DNA from: Stenotrophomonas sp. SAU14A_NAIMI4_5
GTDB taxonomy: Bacteria > Pseudomonadota > Gammaproteobacteria > Xanthomonadales > Xanthomonadaceae
Assembly (NCBI RefSeq): GCF_003086795.1
Contig: NZ_CP026003.1
Coordinates: 4,475,179 to 4,539,178, forward strand
DNA: 64,000 bases
Direction: 5' to 3'
Position numbers and translations under genes: made by a program. Below, one piece after another: positions 28,666-38,489 of this stretch (positions are counted from its first letter, which is position 1; each line of letters begins with the position of its first letter). The notes beneath the pieces were generated by a model that was not told the DNA's origin, ran no database searches, and was given only the letters and a program-made list of their open reading frames with translations.

Positions 28666-29415
28666 TCAGGCAGCGGGCTTCTTCACCGCTGCAGACGGCA
28701 CCAGCCAACGTGCGGCGTGGATGCCCAGCTCGTAGAGCAGGCACATCGGGATCGCCAGCATCAGCTGCGAGACCACGTCCGGCGGGGTCAGCACCGCGGC
28801 CAGCACGAAGATGCCGACCACCGCGTAGCCGCGGCCTTCCTTGAACTGCTGCGGCGTCACCCAGCCCAGCAGCACCAGGATCACCATCGCCACCGGCAGC
28901 TCGAAGCTGCCGCCGAAGGCGAAGAAGATCGCCAGCACGAAATCCAGGTAGGCGTTCGCATCCGGGGTGATCGCGATCACTTCCGGGCTGAAGGTGGTGA
29001 GGAAGTGGAACACCGCCGGCAGCACCAGGAAGTAGGCGAACGCGCAGCCGGTGTAGAACAGCAGCACCGACGACACCAGCAGCGGCACCGCCAGGCGCTT
29101 CTCGCGCGCGTACAGGCCGGGGGCGACGAACGCCCACAGCTGGTACAGCAGCCACGGCACGGCCACGAACAGGGCCACGAAGCAGGTCAGCTTCAACGGC
29201 GCGAAGAACGCACCGGCCGGGTTGGTGGCGATCATCGTCTGCCCGTTCGGCAGCTGCGACACCAGCGGTTCGGCCAGCGCGTTGTAGAGCTTCTGGGTGA
29301 ACGGCAGCAGGCCCAGCAGCACCACGCCGAAACCGAGCAGCCCGCGGATCAGCCGCGCGCGCAGTTCGACCAGGTGCTCGACCAGCGAGCTTTCACCGAA
29401 ATCATGGTCGCTCAT
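28666..29415 (-). CDS. tatC: Sec-independent translocase subunit TatC
   Basis: 249 aa with six membrane helices. It begins [20 protein letters not shown], the cytoplasmic N-terminus that binds the twin-arginine signal, and holds [12 protein letters not shown] in the first periplasm-cytoplasm loop and the conserved [11 protein letters not shown] (Glu in helix 4). TatC is the signal-peptide receptor. It is the last gene of tatABC, overlapping tatB by 4 bp. Confidence 0.97.
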   Translation of the reverse strand: MSDHDFGESSLVEHLVELRARLIRGLLGFGVVLLGLLPFTQKLYNALAEPLVSQLPNGQTMIATNPAGAFFAPLKLTCFVALFVAVPWLLYQLWAFVAPGLYAREKRLAVPLLVSSVLLFYTGCAFAYFLVLPAVFHFLTTFSPEVIAITPDANAYLDFVLAIFFAFGGSFELPVAMVILVLLGWVTPQQFKEGRGYAVVGIFVLAAVLTPPDVVSQLMLAIPMCLLYELGIHAARWLVPSAAVKKPAA

Positions 29416-29888
29416 GGCTGGCGCTCCGGCGGAACGGGCGCATCGGCCACGGGGGTGTCAGCAGGCGCGGAAGCGGCCGGCTGCGCTGGGGCATCGGGTG
29501 CTGAAACGACATCCTGCGCCGCCACGGGCGCCGGGACCTCATCGGCCAGGTGCGGCGGCGTCTGCGCCGGGGCCGGCGCGCGCACTTCCTGGGCCAGGTC
29601 ATCGCCCTGCTGCTGTGCCTGCGCTGCCTCGCGCCGCACCGCTTCGCCGCTGGCGCGCAGCTGGCTCTCGGTGTCCTGCATGCTCTGCCGCACGTCCTGC
29701 ATCTGCCGCTTGATCTCCTCGGCCTGCAGTTCGCGCTCCAGCTCCTGCTTCACCGAGTCCCACTGGTTGCGGGCGCGACGCACCCACAGGCCGGCGAAGC
29801 GGGCCGCCTTGGGCAGGCGCTCGGGACCGAGCACCACCAGGGCGACCACCGCGATCACCAGCAGTTCGCTGAAACCAATATCAAACAC
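29412..29888 (-). CDS. tatB: Sec-independent translocase subunit TatB
   Basis: 158 aa. One N-terminal helix ([20 protein letters not shown]) followed by the GPERLP hinge, an amphipathic helix and a charged coiled region ([14 protein letters not shown]), then a long Ala/Pro-rich tail. TatB forms the receptor complex with TatC. It lies 15 bp after tatA and overlaps tatC by 4 bp. Confidence 0.95.
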   Translation of the reverse strand: MFDIGFSELLVIAVVALVVLGPERLPKAARFAGLWVRRARNQWDSVKQELERELQAEEIKRQMQDVRQSMQDTESQLRASGEAVRREAAQAQQQGDDLAQEVRAPAPAQTPPHLADEVPAPVAAQDVVSAPDAPAQPAASAPADTPVADAPVPPERQP

Positions 29889-29903
29889 CGCAACCGCTCC
29901 GGA

Positions 29904-30131
29904 TCAACGCGCGTTGCGGTCGTGCTCGTCCTGCGCCGTGCGCGAGGCGTCCTGGCTGCGCGACTCGTCGCCCAGCTGCGCCGACGGCTTGTCGTCGTCG
30001 CGCATGCCCTTCTTGAATTCCTTCACCGCCGAGCCGAGGTCCTTGGCACCACTGGTCAGCCGCTTGGTGCCGAACACCAACAGAACCACGGCCAGGACAA
30101 TCAACCAATGCCAGATGCTCAAACTGCCCAT
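29904..30131 (-). CDS. tatA: Sec-independent translocase subunit TatA
   Basis: 75 aa. [20 protein letters not shown] is the single membrane helix and hinge, followed by the amphipathic helix [14 protein letters not shown] and an acidic tail, as in TatA/E. TatA forms the protein-conducting pore. The ATG at 30131 (MGSLSIWHW) is the conserved start; upstream in-frame codons are not homologous. Confidence 0.95.
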   Translation of the reverse strand: MGSLSIWHWLIVLAVVLLVFGTKRLTSGAKDLGSAVKEFKKGMRDDDKPSAQLGDESRSQDASRTAQDEHDRNAR

Positions 30132-30205
30132 AAAGACACTCGTTACGTTGTGATCAGGCTGTCGAGCATAGCGCACCGGCTGTAAGCCGGCGCGCGTGAC
30201 GAAAG

Positions 30206-31090
30206 TCAGTTGCCGCCCAGCGTCTCGGTGCGGATTTCACCGTCGCCGACCGGCTGGAAACCCTGCTGTGCCGGCGGCGGGTTCTGCGGCATGTTCTGCA
30301 GCGGCGCGGTGGTCGCTTCGGCCGGGGCCGCGACCGGTGCCTGAACAGGCGCCTGGACCGGCGGCGGCGGTGCGCTTGCAGTGCCACCGTTGCCGGTGCG
30401 GTTGTTGCGCGCGGCGTAGGTGGCTTCTTCCAGGCGGTCACGGAAGGCGACCACGTCCATCGACGGCGAACCGGCGGCGCGACCTTCGAAGATCATCCGC
30501 GGCGTGGTGTTGCTGCCGTAGGCGTCGAGGTTGGCGGCATCGTCGATCTGCAGCACCGCGCCATCCAGGGCGACGCCGGCGAACAAGCCGCGGGCACGCG
30601 ACCACGACCAGATCTCGGCCTTCAGCTGGCCATCGGTGGCGGCGGCGGCATTGCGGCCCACCGGACCGGCGGCCACGCCGGCATCGGCGCCCAGGGTGAA
30701 CTTGCCATTGACCAGATTGTCGAGGCTGCGGTCGTTGCGGAACACCAGCACCACGTCGGAGGACTGCACGCCGGCCTGGAAGCCGATGCTGCCGCCGGTG
30801 AGCTTGATGAACACCGGGTTGGACCAGGCGCCATTGGGCATGCGCACCGACATCAGGCCATGGCCACGGCGACCGCCGATGACCAGACCGGCCTTGATCG
30901 TGTCGGGAATGACGATGACCGCGCGGCCTTCGTCGAGCAACTTGTCCGGAATGCCCTGATCGGGAATTTCCTGGATTTCAGCCAGCACACGCACCGCGTT
31001 GCGGGCGCGCTGGTCTTCCTGCGGTCCGGCCATGGCCTGGCTGGACAGCAGGCTGGCGGCGATCAGCAGGGCTTGGATCGGGCGACGCAT
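30206..31090 (-). CDS. SYLF/Ysc84-domain lipid-binding protein
   Basis: 294 aa. A signal peptide (about 1-21, ending AMA) is followed by a SYLF domain (about 30-205): [49 protein letters not shown], and [16 protein letters not shown] are typical of this phosphoinositide- or lipid-binding fold. The last 80 residues are Pro/Ala/Gln rich. Probably a periplasmic or membrane-surface protein. It is 74 bp upstream of tatA on the same strand. Function in bacteria is poorly known. Confidence 0.85.
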   Translation of the reverse strand: MRRPIQALLIAASLLSSQAMAGPQEDQRARNAVRVLAEIQEIPDQGIPDKLLDEGRAVIVIPDTIKAGLVIGGRRGHGLMSVRMPNGAWSNPVFIKLTGGSIGFQAGVQSSDVVLVFRNDRSLDNLVNGKFTLGADAGVAAGPVGRNAAAATDGQLKAEIWSWSRARGLFAGVALDGAVLQIDDAANLDAYGSNTTPRMIFEGRAAGSPSMDVVAFRDRLEEATYAARNNRTGNGGTASAPPPPVQAPVQAPVAAPAEATTAPLQNMPQNPPPAQQGFQPVGDGEIRTETLGGN

Positions 31091-31255
31091 GGCGGGCTCC
31101 AGAAGTCAGTCCATAGGAAGATATAGCAAGTGACTGAAATTAGTAGCGTTGTGATGAATATCCAATGAGCGTGGCGCATGCGGATAAACGCCCTGCATCG
31201 ACACGATCCAAACCCTGCATCCCGGCGCGGCATCGGATCGGCGACAATAGCCCTC

Positions 31256-32218
31256 ATGCTCGACGCACCCGATACCGCCGTGCTGGCGGTCAACCTAGGC
31301 ACGCCCGAGACGCCGACGGCCCCCGCCGTCCGTCGTTACCTGGCTGAATTCCTGTCCGACCCCCGCGTGGTCTCGATTCCGGCGCTGCTCTGGCAGCCGC
31401 TGCTGCGTGGGCTCATCCTGCCGCTGCGCAGTGGCCGTTCAGCCGCGAAGTACGCCATGGTGTGGCTGCCGGAAGGCTCGCCGCTGATGGTGCATACCCG
31501 CCGCCTGGCCGAGGCCATGCAGGCCCTGCTGCCCAGCCTGCGGGTGCGCCATGCCATGCGCTACGGCGCACCGGCGCTCACCGCCGAGCTCGACCGCCTG
31601 GCCGCCGAAGGCGTGCGCCGCATCGTCGTGCTGCCGCTGTACCCGCAGTATTCGACCACCACCACCGCCTCGATCGAGGACCGCGTGGATGACTGGCAGC
31701 GCCGCCATCCCGGCATCACCATCAGCCTGGTGCAGGATTACTCGGTCGACCCGGACTGGGTCGCCGCGGTCGCCGGCTCCATCCAGCGCTATTGGCAACA
31801 GCACGGCCGCGGCCAGAAGCTGGTGTTTTCCTTCCACGGCATTCCGCAGCGCCTGGCCGACGCCGGCGATCCGTACCCGCAGCGCTGCGAAGCCAGCGCG
31901 CAGGCCATCGCCAAGGCACTGGGGCTGGCTGCCGATGAATGGCAGCTCGGCTACCAGTCGCGCTTCGGCCGCGAACGCTGGCTGCAGCCCTACGCCGAAC
32001 CGAGCCTGTGGGCGCTGGCCGAATCGGGCGTGAAGCAGATCGACGTGGTCTGCCCGGGCTTCGCCACCGACTGCCTGGAAACGCTGGAAGAAGTGGCGAT
32101 GGGCTTCACTGAAACGCTGGCCGAGCGCGGCGCGCAGATGCGCTACATCCCGTGCCTCAACGCCGAACCCGAACACGCCCGTGCCCTGGCACGCCTCGCC
32201 GTGGCATCGCTGGCATGA
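31256..32218 (+). CDS. hemH: Ferrochelatase
   Basis: 320 aa, the usual length. It inserts Fe2+ into protoporphyrin IX, the last step of haem synthesis. Motifs: [28 protein letters not shown], catalytic His in [22 protein letters not shown], and the Glu of [14 protein letters not shown]. The ATG at 31256 ([15 protein letters not shown]) gives the conserved N-terminus; a further upstream frame is open but not homologous. The start is followed closely after GACAATAG, a -10-like element, so the mRNA may be nearly leaderless. The hydrolase gene overlaps its stop (ATGA). Confidence 0.96.
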   Translation: MLDAPDTAVLAVNLGTPETPTAPAVRRYLAEFLSDPRVVSIPALLWQPLLRGLILPLRSGRSAAKYAMVWLPEGSPLMVHTRRLAEAMQALLPSLRVRHAMRYGAPALTAELDRLAAEGVRRIVVLPLYPQYSTTTTASIEDRVDDWQRRHPGITISLVQDYSVDPDWVAAVAGSIQRYWQQHGRGQKLVFSFHGIPQRLADAGDPYPQRCEASAQAIAKALGLAADEWQLGYQSRFGRERWLQPYAEPSLWALAESGVKQIDVVCPGFATDCLETLEEVAMGFTETLAERGAQMRYIPCLNAEPEHARALARLAVASLA

Positions 32219-33060
32219 GCCTGCAACCGTTCGCGATGGACGTGGCGGGCGCGCGCGTGGCGGGCCTGCGCGGCGGCACTGCCGGTGGCACCCGCGTGCT
32301 TGCCCTGCATGGTTGGCTGGACAACGCCGCCAGCTTCGTACCGCTGGCGCCGCACCTGGCCGAGGTGGAGCTGGTGGCCATCGACCTGCCCGGCCACGGC
32401 CACAGCGCCCACCTGCCGGCCGGCGCGGTCTACACCACACCGGCGGCGATCACCCACGTGCTCGATGTCGCCGACGCGCTGGGCTGGGACCGTTTCACCC
32501 TGATGGGCCATTCGATGGGCGCCGGCATCGCCAGTCTCACCGCCGCCGTCAGTGATCGCGTCGAGCGGCTGGTCGCCATCGAGGCGCTGGGCGGCCTGCG
32601 CGGGCCGGAAGAAGAAACCGCCGATCGCCTGCGCGAGCATGTGAATGCCACCCGCGCCCTGGCCCGCAAGCAGCTGCGCGTGTTCCCCGAACTGGCCGCG
32701 CCCATCCGCGCGCGGATGATGACCAACCAGCTCAGCGAAGGCTGCGCCCGCCTGCTGGTCGAGCGCGGCGTCGAGCCGGTGGAAGGCGGCTACCGCTGGT
32801 GCAGCGATCCGCGCCTGATGCTGCCCACCGCCATCCGCCTCAGCGAAGGGCAGATCGACAATCTGCTGCAGGCCATCGCCTGCCCCACCCAGGTGATCTA
32901 CGCCACGCCGGCACAGTCCTACTATCCCGAGCCGGGGCGCAGCCAGCGCCTGCAGCACCTGCGCGACGGCCGCCTGGCGGTGTTCCCGGGCAACCACCAT
33001 CTGCACATGGAACAGCCAGCGCAGATCGCCGAGGTCATCAACGGCTTCCTCGCCGTCTGA
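32215..33060 (+). CDS. Alpha/beta hydrolase
   Basis: 281 aa with an alpha/beta hydrolase fold: oxyanion/HGW at [14 protein letters not shown], nucleophile elbow GHSMGAG (Ser at about residue 100), and the final His in [13 protein letters not shown] helical cap occupies about 125-200. The triad appears complete, but the substrate is unknown. It overlaps hemH by 4 bp, so it is co-expressed with haem synthesis; no signal peptide is seen. Confidence 0.85.
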   Translation: MSLQPFAMDVAGARVAGLRGGTAGGTRVLALHGWLDNAASFVPLAPHLAEVELVAIDLPGHGHSAHLPAGAVYTTPAAITHVLDVADALGWDRFTLMGHSMGAGIASLTAAVSDRVERLVAIEALGGLRGPEEETADRLREHVNATRALARKQLRVFPELAAPIRARMMTNQLSEGCARLLVERGVEPVEGGYRWCSDPRLMLPTAIRLSEGQIDNLLQAIACPTQVIYATPAQSYYPEPGRSQRLQHLRDGRLAVFPGNHHLHMEQPAQIAEVINGFLAV

Positions 33061-33368
33061 TCGCGTTGCTTCACCGCAACCGCGGCTGAGCGGGAACCGC
33101 CGCGTGCGCTTCACTCCACGCGCGCGCGGCCGATAGAACAGTTGCGGGCCCCTGCGCCCGCAGCACGCGGGCCCGGTCGGGCCTGCGGCTGTTCGTGGTC
33201 CTGCAAGGAAGCCCGCATGTCTTTCTGTCCGCACCATCGCCCACAGGACGTGGCCCCGGTGCCTGCCTGCTCCACCTCCCCCTTTCGCAACCCTTGCCCT
33301 GCCACCGTCCCGCCGTCGCGCGGGCGGGTTTGCGGGGCCGTTGCCGTCCGTTGATCCAGGAGTCGCCG
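33061..33368. other. Leader region of the chemoreceptor gene, with a candidate 45-codon ORF
   Basis: About 308 bp without a confirmed gene. It holds GC-rich inverted segments (for example around 33145-33180, GGGCCCCTGCGCCCGCAG). A small ORF at 33217-33354 begins [11 protein letters not shown], contains four Cys, and has AAGGAAG 6 bp upstream of its ATG; it stops 14 bp before the chemoreceptor start. It may be a short leader peptide or chance. No promoter could be chosen with confidence. Confidence 0.3.
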
Positions 33369-35471
33369 ATGTCCATTGCATCCCCCCGTCCGCCCGACCA
33401 GGGCCGCCTTCCCTACCTGCAACAGCTCGCACGACGCGGTGATCGCCGCCTGCTGCTGGGCAGCGCCTTCATGGCCCTGCTTGGGCTGGGCCTTGCCGTA
33501 GGCAGCCAAGGCGGGCTGATGGCCGCGCTGGCGGCATCCGCCGTGCTGCCTGCCGCGTGGCTGGGCGGCCCGCAGGCCGGCACGCCGCTGGCCCGCAATG
33601 GCCTTGCGGTGCTCGTCGCCATCCAGCTCAGCCTGCTCTGCCATCTGGGTGGCCTCGGCCCGGCGTTGCCGATCGCCGTGCTGCTGGGGGTCCTGCTGGG
33701 TCATCGCGACCGTCTGCCACTGTGGCTGGCCGGCGCGGTCGGGGTGATCGCCCTGCTGCTGCCGCTGGTGCAGGGCGCCGCGGTACTGCCGGCCGTGTTG
33801 CACGCGGCGGCGCTGGCCGCGCTTGCGGCCGTGCTCGGCCAGACCGCCGCGCGCCTGCGCCAGCAGAGCGAGGCGCTGGGCCATGGCCCTCAGCGGCTGG
33901 CCGCCCTTGCCCGCGATATCGCCACCGGCGCCGACCTGTCCGCGCACGGCAACGTGCAGGATTACGCCGCAGGTTCGCTGGCCCACGCCCTGGCCGACAC
34001 CGCCCGCCACGTGCAGGCGCAGCGCGAACGCCAGGTACAGGGTCATGCCGACAACGCACAGATCCGCCAGGCGTTGGATGTCTCGCGTACGGCAATGATG
34101 ATCGCCGACAACGACCACGTGATCCGTTACGTAAACCATTCGGTGGTGGCCCTGCTGCGCAACCAGCAGGCGAACCTGCGCCAGGCCTTCCCCGATTTCG
34201 ATGCCGAACAGCTGGTCGGCAGCAGCATCCATCGTTTCCACGCCAACCCCGACCGCATCCGCGCCATCCTCAACACGCTGCAGGTCACCCATAACGGCAA
34301 GATCCAGATCGGCCCGGTGCACTTCGCCCAGGTGGTCACGCCGGTGTTCGATGCACAAGGCATGCGCCTGGGGTTTGCCGTGGAGTGGCATGACCGCACG
34401 CATGAGCTGACGCTGGAGAATTCAGTGGCCGGCATCGTGGCGGCAGCGGCGGCCGGCGATCTGGACCAGCGCCTGCAGGCCAGTGAGGGCGCCAGCTTCC
34501 TGGACGGCCTGACCGGTGGCATCAACCAGTTGATGGCGACGGTCGGCGGCACCGTGGAAGAGGTTCGACAGATGCTGGCCGCACTCGCCCGCGGTGAGCT
34601 CGACCGGCGCATGGAAGGCGAATACCACGGTGCGTTTGCCGCGATCCAGCGCGACGCCAATGTCACGGCGACCCAGCTGGCGCGCATGGTCGGTCGCATC
34701 CAGCGCAGTGCCGGCGCGATCCGTGGTGCCGCCAACGAGATTGCCTCCGGCAACGATGCATTGTCCGAGCGCAGTGAGCGCCAGGCCGCGCACCTGCAGG
34801 AGACGGCCGCGTCGATGGAGGAACTGACCGCCACCGTGCGGCAGAACGCCAGCCACGCACGCCAGGCCAGTGACCTGGCCAGCACCACGCAGGGCGCGGC
34901 CAACGAGGGCAACGTGGCCATGCAGCGGGTGGTCACCACAATGCAGGCCATCGAAGCCGCCTCGCGTCGCATCGGTGACATCACCGGCGTCATCGACGGT
35001 ATCGCGTTCCAGACCAACATCCTGGCCCTGAACGCCGCGGTGGAGGCCGCCCGCGCCGGCGAGCAGGGTCGCGGCTTCGCCGTGGTTGCCAGCGAGGTAC
35101 GCGTGTTGGCCCAGCGTTCGGCGGCGGCGGCGCAGGAGATCAAGAAGCTCATCGACGAAGCCGGCCGCGAGGTGGGCGAAGGCGCGCAGCTGGTGGCCGA
35201 CGCCGGCCAGCGCATGCAGGGCATTGTCGGCGGCGTGCAGAGCGTGAGCGCGTTGATGCAGGAGATCTCCGCGGCCTCGCAGGAGCAGTCCAGCGGCATC
35301 GAACAGATCAACCAGACCGTGGTGCAGATGGACCAGGCGACGCAGCAGAACGCGGCCCTGGTTGAAGAAGCCACTGCCGCCGCACGCGAGCTGCAGGTGC
35401 AGGCGGGCACGTTGAGTGAAGCGGTTGCGGTGTTCCGGCAGCAGGAAACGCGGGAGATGGCGCTGGCCTGA
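33369..35471 (+). CDS. Methyl-accepting chemotaxis protein with PAS domain
   Basis: 700 aa. A cluster of hydrophobic segments (about 28-155) anchors it without a large periplasmic sensor. A PAS domain follows (about 235-350: [23 protein letters not shown] to [13 protein letters not shown]), then HAMP-like regions (about 355-450) and the signalling hairpin whose tip reads [23 protein letters not shown] with [16 protein letters not shown]. Intracellular sensing, possibly of redox or energy state, is likely from the PAS position. Start ATG 33369 has CCAGGAG upstream. It is not next to che genes here. Confidence 0.9.
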   Translation: MSIASPRPPDQGRLPYLQQLARRGDRRLLLGSAFMALLGLGLAVGSQGGLMAALAASAVLPAAWLGGPQAGTPLARNGLAVLVAIQLSLLCHLGGLGPALPIAVLLGVLLGHRDRLPLWLAGAVGVIALLLPLVQGAAVLPAVLHAAALAALAAVLGQTAARLRQQSEALGHGPQRLAALARDIATGADLSAHGNVQDYAAGSLAHALADTARHVQAQRERQVQGHADNAQIRQALDVSRTAMMIADNDHVIRYVNHSVVALLRNQQANLRQAFPDFDAEQLVGSSIHRFHANPDRIRAILNTLQVTHNGKIQIGPVHFAQVVTPVFDAQGMRLGFAVEWHDRTHELTLENSVAGIVAAAAAGDLDQRLQASEGASFLDGLTGGINQLMATVGGTVEEVRQMLAALARGELDRRMEGEYHGAFAAIQRDANVTATQLARMVGRIQRSAGAIRGAANEIASGNDALSERSERQAAHLQETAASMEELTATVRQNASHARQASDLASTTQGAANEGNVAMQRVVTTMQAIEAASRRIGDITGVIDGIAFQTNILALNAAVEAARAGEQGRGFAVVASEVRVLAQRSAAAAQEIKKLIDEAGREVGEGAQLVADAGQRMQGIVGGVQSVSALMQEISAASQEQSSGIEQINQTVVQMDQATQQNAALVEEATAAARELQVQAGTLSEAVAVFRQQETREMALA

Positions 35472-35502
35472 GGCCAGACGCCCGGTTCCTGCTTTGTGCT
35501 TT

Positions 35503-35730
35503 GGGTGGGTGCCAACCGCGGTTGGCACCTTGCCTGTGCCGGCCAGCGGCCGGCACTACCGTCCTTGCTCCATGCACGCGGGCCGCTGCTCTGGTAGATG
35601 CCAACCTTGGTTGGCACCGCTGTTCCTGCAGGCGCCTGTGCCGCGCTTTTGCCGGCCAGCGGCCGGCATTACCGCTGTTGCTCCATGCCGTTTGCCGGCA
35701 CGGCACATCCACGCACGGCGTGGCTCTACC
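35503..35730. repeat. Array of five SMAG-like hairpins
   Basis: Hairpins of differing arms follow one another: GGTGCCAACCGCGGTTGGCACC (35508-35529), an inverted SMAG ending at 35559, GTAGATGCCAACCTTGGTTG (35593 on), another inverted SMAG (35650-35672) and a variant with ATCCACGCACGGCGTGG (35709 on). They are between the chemoreceptor and the 5S terminator. Confidence 0.75.
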
Positions 35731-35781
35731 GGGGAACGCCACGCGCGGAATCTCCCGCAGCATGATTATCCACGCGCAAAG

Positions 35782-35814
35782 AAAAAACCCCGCTGCGTGA
35801 GCAGCGGGGTTTTT
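35782..35814 (-). terminator. Terminator of the 5S rRNA gene
   Basis: ACCCCGCTGC-GTGA-GCAGCGGGGT is a perfect 10-bp stem with a four-base loop. It is flanked by A6 on the left and T5 on the right, so it works as an intrinsic terminator on either strand. On the minus strand it lies about 14 bp after the 5S 3' end. Confidence 0.9.
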
Positions 35815-35823
35815 GGGTGTAAA

Positions 35824-35939
35824 CCCTGGCGATGACCTACTCTCGCATGGCTTGAGCCACACTACCATCGGCGCAGCTGCGTTTCACTTCCGAGTTCGGG
35901 ATGGGATCGGGTGGTTCCACAGCGCTAATTTCACCAGGG
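35824..35939 (-). rRNA. rrf: 5S ribosomal RNA, solitary copy
   Basis: About 116 nt. Read on the minus strand it begins CCCTGGTGAAATTAGCGCTG and contains the universal block CCCATCCCGAACTCGGAAGT, then GCGCCGATGGTAGTGTGG, and closes with CGCCAGGG, pairing with the 5' end. It is intact by eye. There is no 23S gene upstream; instead three rRNA-type promoters lie within 430 bp. It encodes a component of the 50S subunit, and may be an extra 5S copy. Confidence 0.95.
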
Positions 35940-36102
35940 AGTAAAACAATTAATAGTTGCTTGATCAAACGTCTGCAAGATGGACAATCATCCTTCCTGC
36001 AGGCGCCTTCACAAGATACCTGCGCATACTTTCAAAGATCAGGGGAAGTGGCCTCAGCGCCATTCCCGCGTGCTGCGAAGTTTCCTTCGTAGCGAGCCGC
36101 CC

Positions 36103-36130
36103 ATTATAGCCGGCTTTTCCGCCTCGTCAA
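36103..36130 (-). promoter_or_regulatory. rRNA-type promoter P1
   Basis: Minus strand: TTGACG (36130-36125), 16 bp, TATAAT (36108-36103), then a GC-rich discriminator GGGCGGC typical of growth-rate- and ppGpp-controlled rRNA promoters. An A-rich stretch precedes the -35. It is nearest the 5S, about 155 bp upstream. The leader it would produce includes GATCTTTGAAAGTATG, which resembles a boxA antitermination site. Confidence 0.8.
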
Positions 36131-36224
36131 CACCTTTTTTCAAGGCCGTCTCACCGGAGTGGACGTTGTTGCCGATGCCGCTTCGTCGTTGGACCCGAAG
36201 GTATTTCGTCGTTGCGAGCCGCCT

Positions 36225-36252
36225 ATTATGCCGGACTTTTCGAGTCCGTCAA
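36225..36252 (-). promoter_or_regulatory. rRNA-type promoter P2
   Basis: Minus strand: TTGACG (36252-36247), 16 bp, CATAAT (36230-36225), followed by AGGCGGCTCGC. It is a near-copy of P1, 122 bp further upstream, with the shared flanking words GGTGTTGACG and GGCGGCTCGC, so P1 and P2 arose by tandem duplication. Confidence 0.75.
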
Positions 36253-36342
36253 CACCTTCGTTCGATCAACTCGTTCGCCGGTGTGGCGTCGCTGTTGGCG
36301 TGTCGCTTCCGAGGAAGTTGCCACGCCGCAGCAAGGGAGCGA

Positions 36343-36370
36343 ATTCTAGAGATCCTGCAGAATTCGTCAA
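36343..36370 (-). promoter_or_regulatory. rRNA-type promoter P3
   Basis: Minus strand: TTGACG (36370-36365), 16 bp, TAGAAT (36348-36343). An A7 run just upstream of the -35 resembles an UP element. It lies 118 bp from P2, and more diverged from P1 and P2 than they are from each other. Confidence 0.65.
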
Positions 36371-36480
36371 CCCTTTTTTTCAGGAAGATGACAATCGCAT
36401 CGCGTATGCAGTGCATGGCACGCGTGCCGGCATCCCTGCGGCGTTGCCCGCGCGTTGCGCGGTCAACGCCGCAAGCGCTA

Positions 36481-36500
36481 TGTATGTACGGATGCATACA
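36481..36500. promoter_or_regulatory. Palindromic operator candidate before benE
   Basis: TGTATGTACGGATGCATACA is an inverted repeat with perfect 6-bp outer arms (TGTATG/CATACA), 12 bp before the chosen benE start. The arrangement is like a TetR- or GntR-type operator overlapping the translation start region. No regulator gene is adjacent. Confidence 0.35.
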
Positions 36501-36512
36501 GAAGAGACAACG

Positions 36513-37703
36513 ATGGGCACGCAGGTCAGACAGGTGTGGTGGCGCGATCTTTCGGTACCGGCAATCGTGGCCGGCTTCATCACGGTGCTGGTGGGCTTCG
36601 CCAGTTCGGCGGTGATCGTGTTCCAGGCCGCACAGGCCGTCGGCGCAGATCAGGCACAGATCGCGTCCTGGATGTGGGCGCTTGGCCTGGGCATGGGCGT
36701 CACCTGTATTGGTCTCTCGCTGCGCTACCGCGTGCCCGTGGTCACCGCCTGGTCGACCCCGGGTGCGGCAATGCTGGTGGTGGGTGCCGGTGGCGCCTCG
36801 CTGTCCGAGGCCACGGGTGCATTCCTGCTCGCGGCGGTGCTGGGCATGATTGCCGGCTTCTCGGGCATCTTCGCCCGGCTGATGCAGCGCGTGCCGATGG
36901 CGCTGGCGGCGGGCATGCTGGCCGGCGTGCTGCTGCGCTTCGGCCTGGATGTGTTCGTGGCGATGAACACCCAGGTCGTGCTCGCCCTGGCGATGTTCGC
37001 CACCTGGCTGGCCGGGCGACGCCTGTTCCCGCGCTATGCGGTGATCGCCACTCTGCTGGTCGGCATCATCATCGCTGCCAGCCGTGGCCTGCTGCACGCG
37101 CAGGACCTCCACCTGCAGCTGGCCACCCCGCACTGGGTGACGCCCTCGCTGTCGTGGCAGGCGGTGGCCGGCATCGCCCTGCCCCTGTTCGTGGTCACCA
37201 TGGCCTCGCAGAACATCCCCGGGGTGGCGGTGATGCGCGCCTCTGGTTACAGCGCGCCCATTTCGCCGGTGATCGGCTGGATCGGCGTGGTCAATACGCT
37301 GCTGGCCCCCTTCGGCGCCTATGCACTGAACCTGGCGGCGATCACCGCGGCGATCTGCATGGGCCGCGATGCCCATGAGGACCCCGCGCGCCGCTACACC
37401 GCGGCCATGGCCGCCGGTGCCTTCTACATCCTGATCGGCCTGTTCGGGGCGACGGTGGCGGCGCTGTTTGCTGCCTTCCCCAAGGAACTGGTCGCCTGCG
37501 TGGCCGGCATCGCCCTGTTCGGCACCATTGGCAACAGCCTGGCCAGCGCCCTGGCCGTGGAACGCGACCGCGAGGCCGCGCTGGTCACCTTCCTGGTCAC
37601 CGCCTCCGGCGTGTCACTGGCCGGCATCGGTTCGGCCTTCTGGGGCCTGGTGGCCGGCTCGCTGTGCCTGCTGGTGCTGCGCCCACGGCTGCAGGCTCAA
37701 TAG
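36513..37703 (+). CDS. benE: BenE-family benzoate/H+ symporter-like transporter
   Basis: 396 aa with about 11-12 hydrophobic segments. It opens with DLSVPAIVAGFITVLVGFASSAVIVFQAA and holds TAWSTPGAAMLV and ASQNIPGVAVMRASGY, blocks of the BenE family in the inner membrane. In other bacteria BenE takes up benzoate; no benzoate catabolic genes are near, so the substrate here is uncertain. The ATG at 36513 has AGAAGAGA upstream; an alternative ATG lies 21 bp before it. Its last 7 bp overlap a convergent gene. The 5S promoters face away from it. Confidence 0.82.
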   Translation: MGTQVRQVWWRDLSVPAIVAGFITVLVGFASSAVIVFQAAQAVGADQAQIASWMWALGLGMGVTCIGLSLRYRVPVVTAWSTPGAAMLVVGAGGASLSEATGAFLLAAVLGMIAGFSGIFARLMQRVPMALAAGMLAGVLLRFGLDVFVAMNTQVVLALAMFATWLAGRRLFPRYAVIATLLVGIIIAASRGLLHAQDLHLQLATPHWVTPSLSWQAVAGIALPLFVVTMASQNIPGVAVMRASGYSAPISPVIGWIGVVNTLLAPFGAYALNLAAITAAICMGRDAHEDPARRYTAAMAAGAFYILIGLFGATVAALFAAFPKELVACVAGIALFGTIGNSLASALAVERDREAALVTFLVTASGVSLAGIGSAFWGLVAGSLCLLVLRPRLQAQ

Positions 37704-38458
37704 GACGTCGGCAGGAACGCCAGGCCCACCAGCAGCGCCAGCACCGCAGCAAGGCTGAGCACCAGGCCCAGCCAGCTGACGTCGCCGCGCCGGGCCAGTT
37801 CCTGCTGCAGCGCGGCCGGGTCGCTGCCGGTCAGCGCGCGGGCCTGGGCGATCTGGCGCTGGCAATGCCGCAGGTACCAGTGGTTGGCGAACACGCCGGC
37901 GGTAACGCCCAGCGCCAGGCTTGAGATGGACGAGAAGGCCTCCGGCACGTCGAGCAGGGCTTCGGCCACGCTGCTGGCCACCAGCACGGCGACCCACAGC
38001 ATCGCCACCCGGTACATGCGCCGGTACATCATCCACGGCAGGCCGAACAGGAACGCGGGCCAGTGCCAGGTGCCGGACGCATGGGGCACGCCCTGGTCCA
38101 GCCGCCAGCGCCGCCGGTAGACCGCGAAGTTGCGGCCGACCACTGCGGCGTACAGCGCCATGTCGCCTTCCAGCGGCTGGCTGTCCTGCGTGGGGCCCGC
38201 CAGCAGCGCCGGCGCCGTGTCGGGCGCGCGGTAGGGGTCATCGATCCCACGGTCGACGACAACCGCCGGGGCGGCGACGTCGGCCGTCTGGGGCGGCGGG
38301 TCGAGTTCGGCCAGCGGGCGCCAGGTCGGCATGCCCTCGCACCAGAGCAGGGTGGCGGCCCCTACCCTGCCCTCGGCCTGCAGCTGCCGCAGGCCGGCCA
38401 GGTCGACCGGCCCCTCGCGCTGGCTGCTGTTGGCGTAGTACCACTGTGCGTCCTGCAT
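37697..38458 (-). CDS. GYF_2 domain and DUF2628 membrane protein
   Basis: 253 aa. The N-terminus (about 5-50, WYYANSSQREGPVDLAGLRQL to PTWRPLAEL) is a GYF_2 domain, a small module in bacterial proteins thought to bind Pro-rich peptides. After a variable linker, about 125-250 is a DUF2628-like region with three or four membrane segments (FLFGLPWMMYRRMYRVAMLW, LGLVLSLAAVLALLVGLAFL). Its function is unknown. It is convergent with benE and overlaps its end by 7 bp. Confidence 0.8.
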   Translation of the reverse strand: MQDAQWYYANSSQREGPVDLAGLRQLQAEGRVGAATLLWCEGMPTWRPLAELDPPPQTADVAAPAVVVDRGIDDPYRAPDTAPALLAGPTQDSQPLEGDMALYAAVVGRNFAVYRRRWRLDQGVPHASGTWHWPAFLFGLPWMMYRRMYRVAMLWVAVLVASSVAEALLDVPEAFSSISSLALGVTAGVFANHWYLRHCQRQIAQARALTGSDPAALQQELARRGDVSWLGLVLSLAAVLALLVGLAFLPTSY

Positions 38459-38489
38459 GCATCGCTCCTTGTCTGTAACGGGGCCCAGC

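Noticed and set aside
35503..35730. tRNA genes near the 5S locus
   Set aside because: The hairpins are SMAG-type repeats; no cloverleaf with T-loop GTTCRA was found.
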